A stretch of 64,000 nucleotides of DNA from Chryseobacterium sp. ZHDP1 (GTDB lineage Bacteria > Bacteroidota > Bacteroidia > Flavobacteriales > Weeksellaceae). Below, one piece after another: positions 16,960-25,264 of this stretch (position 1 is its first letter; each line of letters starts with the position of its first letter). A program made the translations under genes and the position numbers. The notes beneath the pieces are model-generated. The model was given only the letters and a program-made list of their open reading frames with translations. It was not told the origin of the DNA and made no database searches. Where the stretch lies: NCBI RefSeq assembly GCF_018603435.1, contig NZ_CP075682.1:3472001-3536000 (forward strand), in the 5' to 3' direction.

Positions 16960-18633
16960 CTACTCATCGGATGTTACTTTATATATATAAACATATTGCC
17001 AGTATTTTGAATGTATTACTTTATACGGAGTGAGGTATACATTTGTTAAGGGTATTGTAGAAAAAATGTAATTGATATGTAATTCAGTAATGGCATCTTT
17101 ATCAATAAGAAGTTCCTTAGGCTCTTTGGAATATTTCTGTAATACCTGTTGACCAATAACAAAATTGTCGGTAAAAACAAAATTTTGTCCCATATAAGAA
17201 TCATATTTTATTCGTAATTCTGGATTTTTATTCAATATGGGTGTAATGAGCTTCCGGAATTTGTTTTTATAGGATTTTTCGTAATAAGGAAAATACCCAT
17301 CTGCGGTATAAAATCCATGATACTGAGCTGCTGCAGGATCAAAGCCGTAACTTATGACCCGGTATTTTGATTTGTCTTCCGGCAGTAATTTAGAGATTTC
17401 TTTAAATTCTTCAATCATGTAGTAATCTTTAAATGAAAAGTAGTACTCTCTGAAAGAATGTCTGATATTTTGATAGGGAATATTAATCCTTAGTACTGTA
17501 TAAAAATTAACAAAAAGAAAAAGTACAGCTGTAATAGTAATTGCTTTTTTGTCCATGCTACTGAGATCCTCTAAAATAAAAATCAATATTATGTACCAAA
17601 GTAGACCATTAAAAAAATAGAATCTGTAAAGCGTAAGACCAAACATGAAATCAAGCTTTAAAGCTTTTATAAGACCTGGGAACAGGTTAATATTAAAGTA
17701 TGAAAAAAAGCAGTTGAATATAATTAAACAAAAAATAGCAATCGTTTTCTTTATATTCTTTAAAGGGATAAAAAATGAAGAGATACAATAGATAAAGAAA
17801 GAGGCAACAATAAACTGGTGTCTTGCCGGAGCGTGATCGCTATTTTCTGTCCAGAATCTTGTGAAAACTGTTTCTAAGCCTGTTTTCCAAATGAGTTCAC
17901 CGGCTATACCAATATTTCTATTGGAAACAAAAGTGGGGTTTACAGTTTCCATAATAAAACGATAGTTGGTTATTAGGTAGCCCATTACCAATAAACATAA
18001 AAAAGCAAATGCTGATTTGTTTATTTTCTTATTTGTTACGCTGTAGTATATTGTGAAAATACCTAAAAGGAAAATGAGAAACATTCCATAAACAATAAAA
18101 CTTGAATATAAAATGTAAAAAGCGGCAAATAAATAATAGAAAAAATGAATACGCTGATATCTTAATAGTTTTAGCAATATCATTATAATTATTGGAGTAG
18201 CTGCGGTGCTGATACCCCCAAATTGCCAAAAATTTAGTAAAGCAAAAGTTAAGGAAACAATTACTAAAAGAAAGGTGTTAATTTTAGGACATAAATATTT
18301 TCCTAAACTTAAAAGCGAAACGTATCCGGTAAGCGAAATTAGTAAACTGTTAACAACGAGAGCATAAAAAGGAGTGAGTATTTTATACAACAGATAAATA
18401 AAATCGAGCTCATTTCCGTAGCTGACTCTAAACTGGTTTTCGATATTTGGAAGTGGAGTGCTATTTGCTGAAAAAGACAATCCACTTTCCGAAAGAATCT
18501 TCATCCAGACCGAATTAGAATCTAAATAATCTGCAGGATATCCTAGATAGGAATTCTCGCCGAAAATAAAAAAAGGAAAATATAGGACGATAATGAATAT
18601 CATCCCACTTCCAATAATCATTTTGCTTTTCAT
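16960..18633 (-). CDS. YfhO/DUF6044-like polytopic membrane protein
   Basis: 557 residues. About eleven hydrophobic segments occupy residues 1-400, followed by a soluble C-terminal domain. The first external loop, SYLGYPADYLDSNSVW, carries acidic residues as in GT-C enzymes. It resembles DUF6044 and, more loosely, YfhO, the membrane glycosyltransferase partner of CsbB/GtrB-type enzymes (from memory). One base separates it from the WecD-like gene, and a GtrB-like gene precedes that. The likely job is transfer of a lipid-linked sugar, perhaps Fuc4NAc, outside the membrane (inference). Confidence 0.6.
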   Translation of the reverse strand: MKSKMIIGSGMIFIIVLYFPFFIFGENSYLGYPADYLDSNSVWMKILSESGLSFSANSTPLPNIENQFRVSYGNELDFIYLLYKILTPFYALVVNSLLISLTGYVSLLSLGKYLCPKINTFLLVIVSLTFALLNFWQFGGISTAATPIIIMILLKLLRYQRIHFFYYLFAAFYILYSSFIVYGMFLIFLLGIFTIYYSVTNKKINKSAFAFLCLLVMGYLITNYRFIMETVNPTFVSNRNIGIAGELIWKTGLETVFTRFWTENSDHAPARHQFIVASFFIYCISSFFIPLKNIKKTIAIFCLIIFNCFFSYFNINLFPGLIKALKLDFMFGLTLYRFYFFNGLLWYIILIFILEDLSSMDKKAITITAVLFLFVNFYTVLRINIPYQNIRHSFREYYFSFKDYYMIEEFKEISKLLPEDKSKYRVISYGFDPAAAQYHGFYTADGYFPYYEKSYKNKFRKLITPILNKNPELRIKYDSYMGQNFVFTDNFVIGQQVLQKYSKEPKELLIDKDAITELHINYIFSTIPLTNVYLTPYKVIHSKYWQYVYIYKVTSDE

Positions 18634-18634
18634 A

Positions 18635-19336
18635 TTATTTTTTCCAAAAATGTTTTAAAATGATACGCTCCTTTACTACATACCCCATTTTTTGATAAAA
18701 TCTGCATGCACCAGCATTTTGTTCCTGTGTTGGAATATCCATTTCAGTCATTGCATTTTCCTTGCAATAGATTTCCGCTTTCTTTAACAGATGTTTTCCT
18801 ATGCCTTGTCCTTGTAATTCGGGGTGTATAGCTATGAGCCCTATTTTTGCAGTTGCGTTACTTTGCTGAACTGTTACAAAACCTGTTGCTCCCAAATTCT
18901 TGTCTTTTGTGAAAAAAGTTTTGATAGCAAATTTTTTATTGAGACTATTTCTTACCCATAACTGATAAAGATCTCTGAATTTTGCTTCACCAAATTTAGA
19001 ATCTAATAGAAATCTGCTGTATTTTCCACTTTCGTATGCAAGCTGAAAAAAATATTCATCTTCTTGCGGCAAAAAATCTGTGTCAAAAATTTCATGTGAA
19101 GACTCTGTATTTTCTTTACATAATTTTTTTGAAAACACGATCTTTGTTTCTTTAAATGTTTCTGTAAAACCTTCAATTTTGATATCTGAATCCTTTTTTT
19201 GTTTAATAATAATCAATTCATATTGATTATCATTAAGTTCCAGATTTCTTAGATCATCATCTATGATGTGTAATTCTCCAATATTTTTAGCGAAAAAATT
19301 GCTGTCCCATTCGAGCTTGGTAAGATTATTCTTCAT
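18635..19336 (-). CDS. wecD: GNAT acetyltransferase resembling WecD (dTDP-fucosamine acetyltransferase)
   Basis: 233 residues. The N-terminal part starts LEWDSNFFAKNIGEL, similar to the WENAFFGVN start of WecD. It is followed by the mid segment AYESGKYSRFLLD...LYQLWVRN, a feature of WecD/RffC. The GNAT core has AKIGLIAIHPELQGQGIGKHLL (motif A) and NAGACRFYQKMGY. WecD N-acetylates the product of WecE to dTDP-Fuc4NAc, and the wecE-like gene is two genes downstream. Overlaps the GtrB-like gene by 11 bp. Confidence 0.72.
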   Translation of the reverse strand: MKNNLTKLEWDSNFFAKNIGELHIIDDDLRNLELNDNQYELIIIKQKKDSDIKIEGFTETFKETKIVFSKKLCKENTESSHEIFDTDFLPQEDEYFFQLAYESGKYSRFLLDSKFGEAKFRDLYQLWVRNSLNKKFAIKTFFTKDKNLGATGFVTVQQSNATAKIGLIAIHPELQGQGIGKHLLKKAEIYCKENAMTEMDIPTQEQNAGACRFYQKMGYVVKERIILKHFWKK

Positions 19337-20234
19337 CGATAATATATACAGGTCTATTCTTTGTTTGGTTAAAAGTTTTTCCGAGATATACTCCTAAAAT
19401 ACCAAGGCACATAAAAGTAACTCCAAATAAAAACCAGATTGAAAGAATCAGTGAGCTGTAGCCAGGTTCACTTATTTCTCCTCGAAGAGTTTTTATAAAT
19501 ACCCATGCTCCTCCTAAAAATGATATTAGAGAAATTGTAGCTCCCAGATTCACAAACAATTTCAAAGGTTTATCAGAAAAAGAGACAATCACATTAAAAG
19601 CAAGAGATATAAGCTTGCCAAGGCTGTATGATGATTTTCCCTCATCTCTTTCCTGATGATCTACATCAACAGTGGTGGCTCTATAACCTACCCAATTGAT
19701 AAAAAGTGGAAAGAATTTGATGTAATCGTTAACATTTAAAACCTGTCTGATTACTTTTTTGTGATAAATACCAAAGTTAGCTACTTCATTGTTGATTTTA
19801 ATACCGGCAAGGTAATTAAAAATCTTATAAAATACCCTTGAGCTTAATTTCTTTAATTGTCCATCCTTTCTTTGTACTCTACTTGCCTGAACAATGTCAT
19901 ATCCTTCAAGAGCCTTTAAATAAAGTTTTTCGATCTCCTTGGGCTGATCCTGAAGATCACAGTCCATAACTACAATCCATTCACCCGTGGCTTTTGATAA
20001 CCCGGCCATTATCGCAGCGTGCTGTCCAAAATTTCTGCTCAGACGGTAAATTTTTAAAGCCGGGTGAAATCCTGCTAAATTTTTCATAACCTCCCACGAA
20101 TTATCTGGACTTCGGTCATCAACCAAAATAATCTCATAATCCGTGTTTAGTTTTTGCATCATGCTATTTATCTCACGCACTAGTTTTGGGAGAATTTTTT
20201 CTGCACGATACACAGGACTTACTATACTTATCAC
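19326..20234 (-). CDS. GtrB/CsbB-like polyprenyl-phosphate glycosyltransferase
   Basis: 302 residues. The GT2 domain begins ISIVSPVYRAEKILPKLV, with LVDDRSPDNSWEVM and the metal-binding VMDCDLQDQPKEI. A Q/R-x-x-R-W-type region is replaced by RDEGKSSYSLGKL, and two C-terminal membrane helices lie at about residues 228-290. This build matches enzymes that load a sugar onto undecaprenyl phosphate. Overlaps the methyltransferase upstream by 4 bp and the WecD-like gene downstream by 11 bp, consistent with loading Fuc4NAc (inference). Confidence 0.88.
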   Translation of the reverse strand: MISIVSPVYRAEKILPKLVREINSMMQKLNTDYEIILVDDRSPDNSWEVMKNLAGFHPALKIYRLSRNFGQHAAIMAGLSKATGEWIVVMDCDLQDQPKEIEKLYLKALEGYDIVQASRVQRKDGQLKKLSSRVFYKIFNYLAGIKINNEVANFGIYHKKVIRQVLNVNDYIKFFPLFINWVGYRATTVDVDHQERDEGKSSYSLGKLISLAFNVIVSFSDKPLKLFVNLGATISLISFLGGAWVFIKTLRGEISEPGYSSLILSIWFLFGVTFMCLGILGVYLGKTFNQTKNRPVYIIDEE

Positions 20235-21007
20235 AACTCAGAATTTTTAAAGAAAGGTTTTTCACAGAAAAACAAATCTTCCTCAGGATTTAAGCCATAC
20301 GATGGATATTTATCGGAAATGTTGATTCTGTTAATTTTAAAACCCACACTTTCAAGACGGGTTACATAATCCTGTCCATATATTCGGCAGTGATCAAACT
20401 GTCCGAAGAGCTCTTCTCTCTTTTTAGGATCTTCTATCGTAAAATCTTCAACCGTTTCAGCAGAATTTTTAGAAATCGGAACTTGGAGAAGCGCATGACC
20501 TCCAGGCTTTAAAACTCTGAAAATTTCTTTCATCGCTCTAATATCTTCGGGGATGTGTTCAAGAACATGGTTGCAAAGAAAAAGATCGAAATGATTGTCT
20601 CGGAAATTTAAATCTAAAACATTCATGTTTTTAACATGTGCCGGATAGCTATATCCTTCGGTAAAGAGATCACCACAAATATATTCTTTGAAGTTTTGTT
20701 TCAGTAAAACCTGCGACAGTTTTGGCTCAGGTGCAATATGAAGAATGCTGATGTTTTTATCGGATGGAAGTCTTAATTCTTCGATAAGAAAGGTGTAAAG
20801 CAATCTTTCTCTGTCACGCGAGTGGCATTTATAGCATCCCGCTGCTCTTCTTCCTCCGCCAATAACATGTTTCTTTTTAAGTATAGGAAGATCATGACCT
20901 ACAGTTTCTAAATCTTTCGACTTATAACCGCAAAACGGACATTGGTAGAGTGTTCCGGCATGAGTGTTTAATTTTATTTTTCTCTGGATTTTTTCAAAAA
21001 AATTCAT
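20231..21007 (-). CDS. SAM-dependent methyltransferase with N-terminal zinc-ribbon-like Cys pairs
   Basis: 258 residues. An N-terminal segment (about residues 18-65) has CPFCGYKS and GCYKCHSRDRERL, two CxxC pairs that would bind zinc. The class I methyltransferase domain follows, with ISILHIAPEPKLS, MNVLDLNFRDNHFDLFLCNHVLEHI and LKPGGHALLQVP. Substrate unknown, but a sugar or capsule O-methylation fits the location. A TTG and TAAATTTG promoter pair (21039-21069) lies upstream, so this may be the first gene of its transcript. Confidence 0.85.
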   Translation of the reverse strand: MNFFEKIQRKIKLNTHAGTLYQCPFCGYKSKDLETVGHDLPILKKKHVIGGGRRAAGCYKCHSRDRERLLYTFLIEELRLPSDKNISILHIAPEPKLSQVLLKQNFKEYICGDLFTEGYSYPAHVKNMNVLDLNFRDNHFDLFLCNHVLEHIPEDIRAMKEIFRVLKPGGHALLQVPISKNSAETVEDFTIEDPKKREELFGQFDHCRIYGQDYVTRLESVGFKINRINISDKYPSYGLNPEEDLFFCEKPFFKNSEL

Positions 21008-21038
21008 ATTTGTATTTATATTGAGGGAATTATGTCTT

Positions 21039-21069
21039 CAAATTTACACATTTAGAAAAGTTAATCCAA
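21039..21069 (-). promoter_or_regulatory. Internal promoter (TTG, 20 bp, TAAATTTG)
   Basis: On the minus strand TTG (21067-21069) is followed after 20 bases by TAAATTTG (21039-21046), both parts of the Bacteroidota promoter. The box overlaps the stop codon of the upstream glycosyltransferase and lies 31 bases before the ATG at 21007. It would separate the module 21007-11870 from the upstream glycosyltransferases. Confidence 0.55.
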
Positions 21070-21961
21070 CTTCTTTTACCTTATTGCGAAGTTCAGTCAG
21101 TATTTTTTCTTCTTTCAAAATTTTATGGTACTTTTTGTGAAGTGTTTTGTATACTTTCAGGTTTCCTGTCAACATATTTTTAAGCATACTTTGCTTTAGG
21201 GCTTTTTTTTCGGCCTTCAGAGAATCCGGAATAGACGGATTCATGATGTTGGTTTCTATTCGGAGGTCTTCGTATTTTGTATAGTCTACCTTTGAAAGAG
21301 ATTGTTTTCCATCATGTATTACTTTGCTTTCGGGTACCAGAAAAGTTTTCTTTTTGTGAAATAAAATACGGTTTACATATTCGAGATCTTCACCATAATG
21401 AAAAAAATAAGGGTTGAATCCTCCTATAATTTCAATAGTCTCCTTTGGTAAGAACCAATGAGCAGCATTGATGAAGCTTATTTCGTAAAAGGGCTGTAAA
21501 GTCTGAAAATAAAGATCAGAAATCAGACGTGTCTCAAAATTATGAGCAATATATTTATCAAGAAAAATATCCAGTTTATTTCCTGTTCCGTCGATATGCA
21601 TCGGGCTCAGTATGCCTATTTCTTTTTTGTCGGGATGAAGATTGTAAACATTCAGGAGCTTTTCTACACTGTCGTTAAAAATCCATGCATCCTGATTCAT
21701 CAGATAAAAGAAATCTGCTCCTTTTTGATAGGCTTTTTCGATTCCTATGTTATTGGCTTTTCCGAATCCTAAATTTTTTTCAGACTGAATCAATTCAACT
21801 TCGGGAAAATTGGACGTAATGTATTTTTGTGTGCCGTCTGTGGAACCATTGTCTACCACAATACAGTGAACAGGTACAGAAGACTGCCTTAAGCTGGTAA
21901 AGCTTTTTTCTGCCCATTTCATGGCATTGTAGGTAACAATAATAAAATAAATTTCAGGCAT
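21044..21961 (-). CDS. GT2-family glycosyltransferase (rhamnosyltransferase type)
   Basis: 305 residues. IYFIIVTYNAMKWAEKSF, VVDNGSTDGTQKYI, the FYLMNQDAWIF segment and GGFNPYFFHYGEDLEY are the motif set of WbbL-like GT2 enzymes that add rhamnose or related sugars. No membrane segment. The next gene begins 12 bp upstream. Donor cannot be fixed from sequence, and no rmlC or rmlD is present in the window. Confidence 0.92.
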   Translation of the reverse strand: MPEIYFIIVTYNAMKWAEKSFTSLRQSSVPVHCIVVDNGSTDGTQKYITSNFPEVELIQSEKNLGFGKANNIGIEKAYQKGADFFYLMNQDAWIFNDSVEKLLNVYNLHPDKKEIGILSPMHIDGTGNKLDIFLDKYIAHNFETRLISDLYFQTLQPFYEISFINAAHWFLPKETIEIIGGFNPYFFHYGEDLEYVNRILFHKKKTFLVPESKVIHDGKQSLSKVDYTKYEDLRIETNIMNPSIPDSLKAEKKALKQSMLKNMLTGNLKVYKTLHKKYHKILKEEKILTELRNKVKEVGLTFLNV

Positions 21962-21973
21962 TTGTGTTCTGTT

Positions 21974-22642
21974 CTAAATATATTTTTCAGCTAAATTTTT
22001 TAAATAATTTTCAGCATCTATTTCTCTAAAGAAATCGTTGACCGATTCATCAAAATCAACTTTATAAAAATCTCCTTCATCCGATTCCTGATAATTTGCT
22101 TCTTTTTGAAGCTTGTTCCGGATGGCTTCTACAATTTCCTTTAAATCATAATAATACGGATAGGCAAAATTAATGGTTTGATTATTAACATTTGCACAGT
22201 TTGATTCTAAAAATTTCGTAATATCATCAATATCCAGTAATAATCTTCTGGCTTTTTGATGAAGCAAGAAATTATTTCCATGCATAATTTGTGTTTTAAG
22301 GAAATTAAATAAAGTATTAGGATTTCCGCCGTTGCCTACAATATTACCGATCCTTAAAATGATGTAATTTTTGCAATTTTCTTTTATGAAATTTTCAATT
22401 TCCAGTTTGTGCAAAACGTATGGACTTTGCTGTTTGGAAAGATCATTCACACTTAAAGTGGAAAAATAAAAAAGTTTATTTTCCTCATGTTGTATAATGC
22501 TGTTTTTTAGAAGAGAAAATTCTCTTTCAAATTCCGAACTTCTTGTTTCGAGAGAGTTTGAAACTCCGGAAGCAAAGTAAATATGTTCTTTGGAATCGAT
22601 ATTTTTTAGTGAGTTGGCAATGAGTCCGTTTCCTATAATCAT
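21974..22642 (-). CDS. NAD(P)-dependent epimerase/dehydratase-like protein, short
   Basis: 222 residues, shorter than the usual 300-350 for sugar epimerases. It begins directly with a dinucleotide-binding IIGNGLIANSL. Later it shows FYFSTLSVND (Ser of the active site), SPYVLHKLEIE (YxxxK) and ILRIGNIVGNGGNPNTL. The Rossmann part lacks the usual second and third strands, so it is either a compact short-chain dehydrogenase or a reduced one. Likely role in sugar modification. Sits between a GT2 gene and the first PF13712-type gene. Confidence 0.75.
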   Translation of the reverse strand: MIIGNGLIANSLKNIDSKEHIYFASGVSNSLETRSSEFEREFSLLKNSIIQHEENKLFYFSTLSVNDLSKQQSPYVLHKLEIENFIKENCKNYIILRIGNIVGNGGNPNTLFNFLKTQIMHGNNFLLHQKARRLLLDIDDITKFLESNCANVNNQTINFAYPYYYDLKEIVEAIRNKLQKEANYQESDEGDFYKVDFDESVNDFFREIDAENYLKNLAEKYI

Positions 22643-22666
22643 GCAGATAAGCCTTTTTAATAAATT

Positions 22667-23533
22667 TTAATTCTTTGTGTGTTTGTTGATATTTCCGGAA
22701 TATCTTATGTATTGATAATATTTTTTTAAGATTTCCAAATGATCTCTAAAATTAAGTTTTTTAGGATAAAATTGTAATGTAAATAAAATATTTTTTCGAA
22801 TAACCGGATAAAATCTGAAATAATTATACAAAAAACCCTGAAATACTTCTTTTTCTACATCAGGATCTATTCTGTGTTTAAAATCTGATCCTAATTTTTT
22901 TTTAACTTTTATATTGGCATCCAGCCATTTTTTATCAAGATTTCCGGCGGAAAAATGCTTTATTAAAATATCATTTATGATATAATTCTGGAATTTTCGG
23001 GAAACTCTTAAACTGAAATCCAAATCATAACCATGAAATCCTTTCAAATTTTCATCAAATCTGAATTCATTATAATTTTTTTTCCTGATTGCCATAAACA
23101 CACCATCTACAGCAAAAACTTTAGTCCTGTTTTTTTCTGTTGAATTGATGTGAAAAAACTCTGTATTTTCTTTATTTCCCTGTAAAATATATACAGAATT
23201 GTATTTTTCAGCAACCGTCCAGCTTGACGGGGCATAAGGAACATATGACGAACCTGCAACTCCTGCAATTCCTGTACTTTCTTTTTGTAAATGATTCAGT
23301 AATCTTTGACCCCAATTTCTCGTGTAAAAGATGATGTCTTCGTGCAGAAAAAGAAGATTTTCATATCTGGCTTTTCCTGCTCCTGAATTGTACGCTTCTG
23401 TAATGCTAATCAGATTCGGGTTCCACATCTGAATAATTTCATACTGAAAATCTTCTCCGATCGTCTCCCTGATATTTTCAACCAGTTGATCGAAGTAGTG
23501 TTTTTGGTATGATGAGATAATGATGGAGAGCAT
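22667..23533 (-). CDS. GT2-like glycosyltransferase of the StrF-associated type
   Basis: 288 residues. Begins LSIIISSYQKHYFDQLVENI and contains AYNSGAGKARYENLLFLHEDIIF, characteristic of the Glyco_tranf_2_5 group (PF13712 by recollection). It also has KVFAVDGVFMAIRKKNYN and FHGYDLDFSLRVS. Paralogue of the gene at 25264-26085, two genes away, sharing the start MLSIIISSYQ and the FDENLKGxHGYD segment. Four bases separate it from the upstream gene. Confidence 0.85.
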   Translation of the reverse strand: MLSIIISSYQKHYFDQLVENIRETIGEDFQYEIIQMWNPNLISITEAYNSGAGKARYENLLFLHEDIIFYTRNWGQRLLNHLQKESTGIAGVAGSSYVPYAPSSWTVAEKYNSVYILQGNKENTEFFHINSTEKNRTKVFAVDGVFMAIRKKNYNEFRFDENLKGFHGYDLDFSLRVSRKFQNYIINDILIKHFSAGNLDKKWLDANIKVKKKLGSDFKHRIDPDVEKEVFQGFLYNYFRFYPVIRKNILFTLQFYPKKLNFRDHLEILKKYYQYIRYSGNINKHTKN

Positions 23534-23537
23534 AGAA

Positions 23538-24353
23538 TTATTTTAGCAAGTGATCATATTCATCTGAAGCATGGTTCCCTTTTTCATCTAGTTTCCATGA
23601 AGAAGACTGGTTGGCAGTTTTTATATAGAATATATTTTCTTCTGTGAGATCATTGGGATTGAGATACCATCCTCCATGTTTACAGGTGAAATCTCCCGCC
23701 ATTCTAATGGCCGTCATAAACTTAAATAAATTAAAAATCGTTTTAGGATATTTAGGTTTATATAATGCAAAAGTAGTATCTATAAAAGCAAAATAAATAT
23801 TTTTTTCAAGTTCGTCCTGCCAGAAACGTTTTTCCCAAGTTCGAACTTTTTCTTTTAAAGGATAATAATCGGGAATATCTTTGGTGTCAATTGCAAAACC
23901 TATTTTGTTTACTTTTTTATAATATTTAAATAGACAGTTGAGCATAACAGTCTCAAAATCTTTCGGGAGATTTTTATTTGGAACGATATCGGAGTCCGTA
24001 AGAAAATAAAATCCTTTTCCGTATTTCTTCTGAAGGTCTCTGTTTTTAAAGAATACATCATGTCCAAAATTAGTATTCAGTTTTTCAACGGTTACGGCGT
24101 TCTGAATTTCTGAATAATAATCTAAGAGCGGTTGGTAAGTAGACGCATTATCAATAATGATGATGTTTTTAAATTCTCTTCTGATCAGGAAATCAACAAG
24201 TTGCTTCAGATAAAAAAGCTGATTAAAATTGATGATGATAACCGGAATACTTTTATGATCCTGCATCTGGTGACGAACAGTACCATCAAATTTCATTAAA
24301 AATTTGAGATAAAGCGTATCTAAATGCAACATGAGTCTACGTTTTGTAATCAT
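23538..24353 (-). CDS. Glycosyltransferase-like protein (GT2 type)
   Basis: 271 residues from the ATG at 24353, which overlaps the previous stop as ATGA; a longer frame to 24389 is open but would overlap by 40 bp. IPVIIINFNQLFYLKQLVDF and NIIIIDNASTYQPLLDYY give the GT-A nucleotide-binding half. KGFYFLTDSDIVPNK supplies the DxD-like motif, and the end of the fold reads FAFIDTTFALYKP. No membrane segment. Part of the dense glycosyltransferase run. Confidence 0.82.
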   Translation of the reverse strand: MITKRRLMLHLDTLYLKFLMKFDGTVRHQMQDHKSIPVIIINFNQLFYLKQLVDFLIRREFKNIIIIDNASTYQPLLDYYSEIQNAVTVEKLNTNFGHDVFFKNRDLQKKYGKGFYFLTDSDIVPNKNLPKDFETVMLNCLFKYYKKVNKIGFAIDTKDIPDYYPLKEKVRTWEKRFWQDELEKNIYFAFIDTTFALYKPKYPKTIFNLFKFMTAIRMAGDFTCKHGGWYLNPNDLTEENIFYIKTANQSSSWKLDEKGNHASDEYDHLLK

Positions 24354-25264
24354 CCTTTTGAGTGTTTTATTTTGTTTTTGATTGACCAAACAGTTTTAGT
24401 CATATCGAAATATCTTTTCGGATAGCCTCTTTTCATAAGAATTTTAAAAAGTCTTAGATGAGGTCTTAGGAAGTTTTTCTCACAGAAACGAAGATGATCA
24501 TTCAGCATTCTTATAAGGAAGCTCTTGTCAAAGTTTTCTGAATATTTATTCAGCACTGTTTCCCGCATCATGTGATAACCAAGATCTTTTTTTGCCTGTA
24601 AGGATAAATCGCCAGATATGCTGGAAGTGGACATTCTTACAGTAACTTTAGCATTTGCAATATAAAAAACTTTATTCAATCCCGAAAAAGTCAGAATGGC
24701 ATAATCATCAGCTCCCCATGCAAAAGGGATTTTTAGAAACCTGTGCTTTTTATAAGCCGAGAGTGTAAAAATATTCTCAGATAAGCTGCTAGGCATTTGC
24801 CCTTTATATTTTCTTTTAAATAATTCTGGTGAAGCTATTATTCTTTCTTCAGTTGTTATGGAATGTAAAATAGCTTTGTTTTCATCTACAATATTATGGG
24901 AAAATTTAATAGCGGAGATATTTTCATATTGTATCTGAGGCAGATTTTTATAAAACTCTTCCACAAAGTTTTCTGAAATAATGTCGTCATCACCTAATAT
25001 CTGGAACCAGTCTTCTTTAACATTTTCCAGAATTCTTTCCCATTGCAATGCCAGGTTTTTCCCTCCTAAATTATCATTGTAATCAAAATAAAAATAAGAG
25101 AAATCACTCAAATATTTTTCAATGAGTGGTAAGGGGTCATCTGGACTTGCATCGTTCCCAATATACAATACAAAATCTCTGTTGCTTTGTGCTGCAACAG
25201 ATTGTAAGGTTTCTTCAAAAAAATCTATTTTGTAGTAAGGGATAACAATGGCAAGGCGACTCAT
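24350..25264 (-). CDS. GT2-family glycosyltransferase
   Basis: 304 residues. LAIVIPYYKIDFFEETLQSV, YIGNDASPDDPLPLIEKY and FQILGDDDIISENFVEE (DxD) identify a GT-A inverting enzyme. The region after about residue 170 is acceptor specific and unrecognised. Overlaps its neighbours by 1 bp upstream (25264) and 4 bp downstream (24350), which means translational coupling. Confidence 0.9.
   Translation of the reverse strand: MSRLAIVIPYYKIDFFEETLQSVAAQSNRDFVLYIGNDASPDDPLPLIEKYLSDFSYFYFDYNDNLGGKNLALQWERILENVKEDWFQILGDDDIISENFVEEFYKNLPQIQYENISAIKFSHNIVDENKAILHSITTEERIIASPELFKRKYKGQMPSSLSENIFTLSAYKKHRFLKIPFAWGADDYAILTFSGLNKVFYIANAKVTVRMSTSSISGDLSLQAKKDLGYHMMRETVLNKYSENFDKSFLIRMLNDHLRFCEKNFLRPHLRLFKILMKRGYPKRYFDMTKTVWSIKNKIKHSKG

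Noticed and set aside
24354..24389. 12-codon N-terminal extension of the glycosyltransferase at 23538
   Set aside because: Would overlap the upstream gene by 40 bp; the ATGA overlap at 24350-24353 is the pattern used through the operon.
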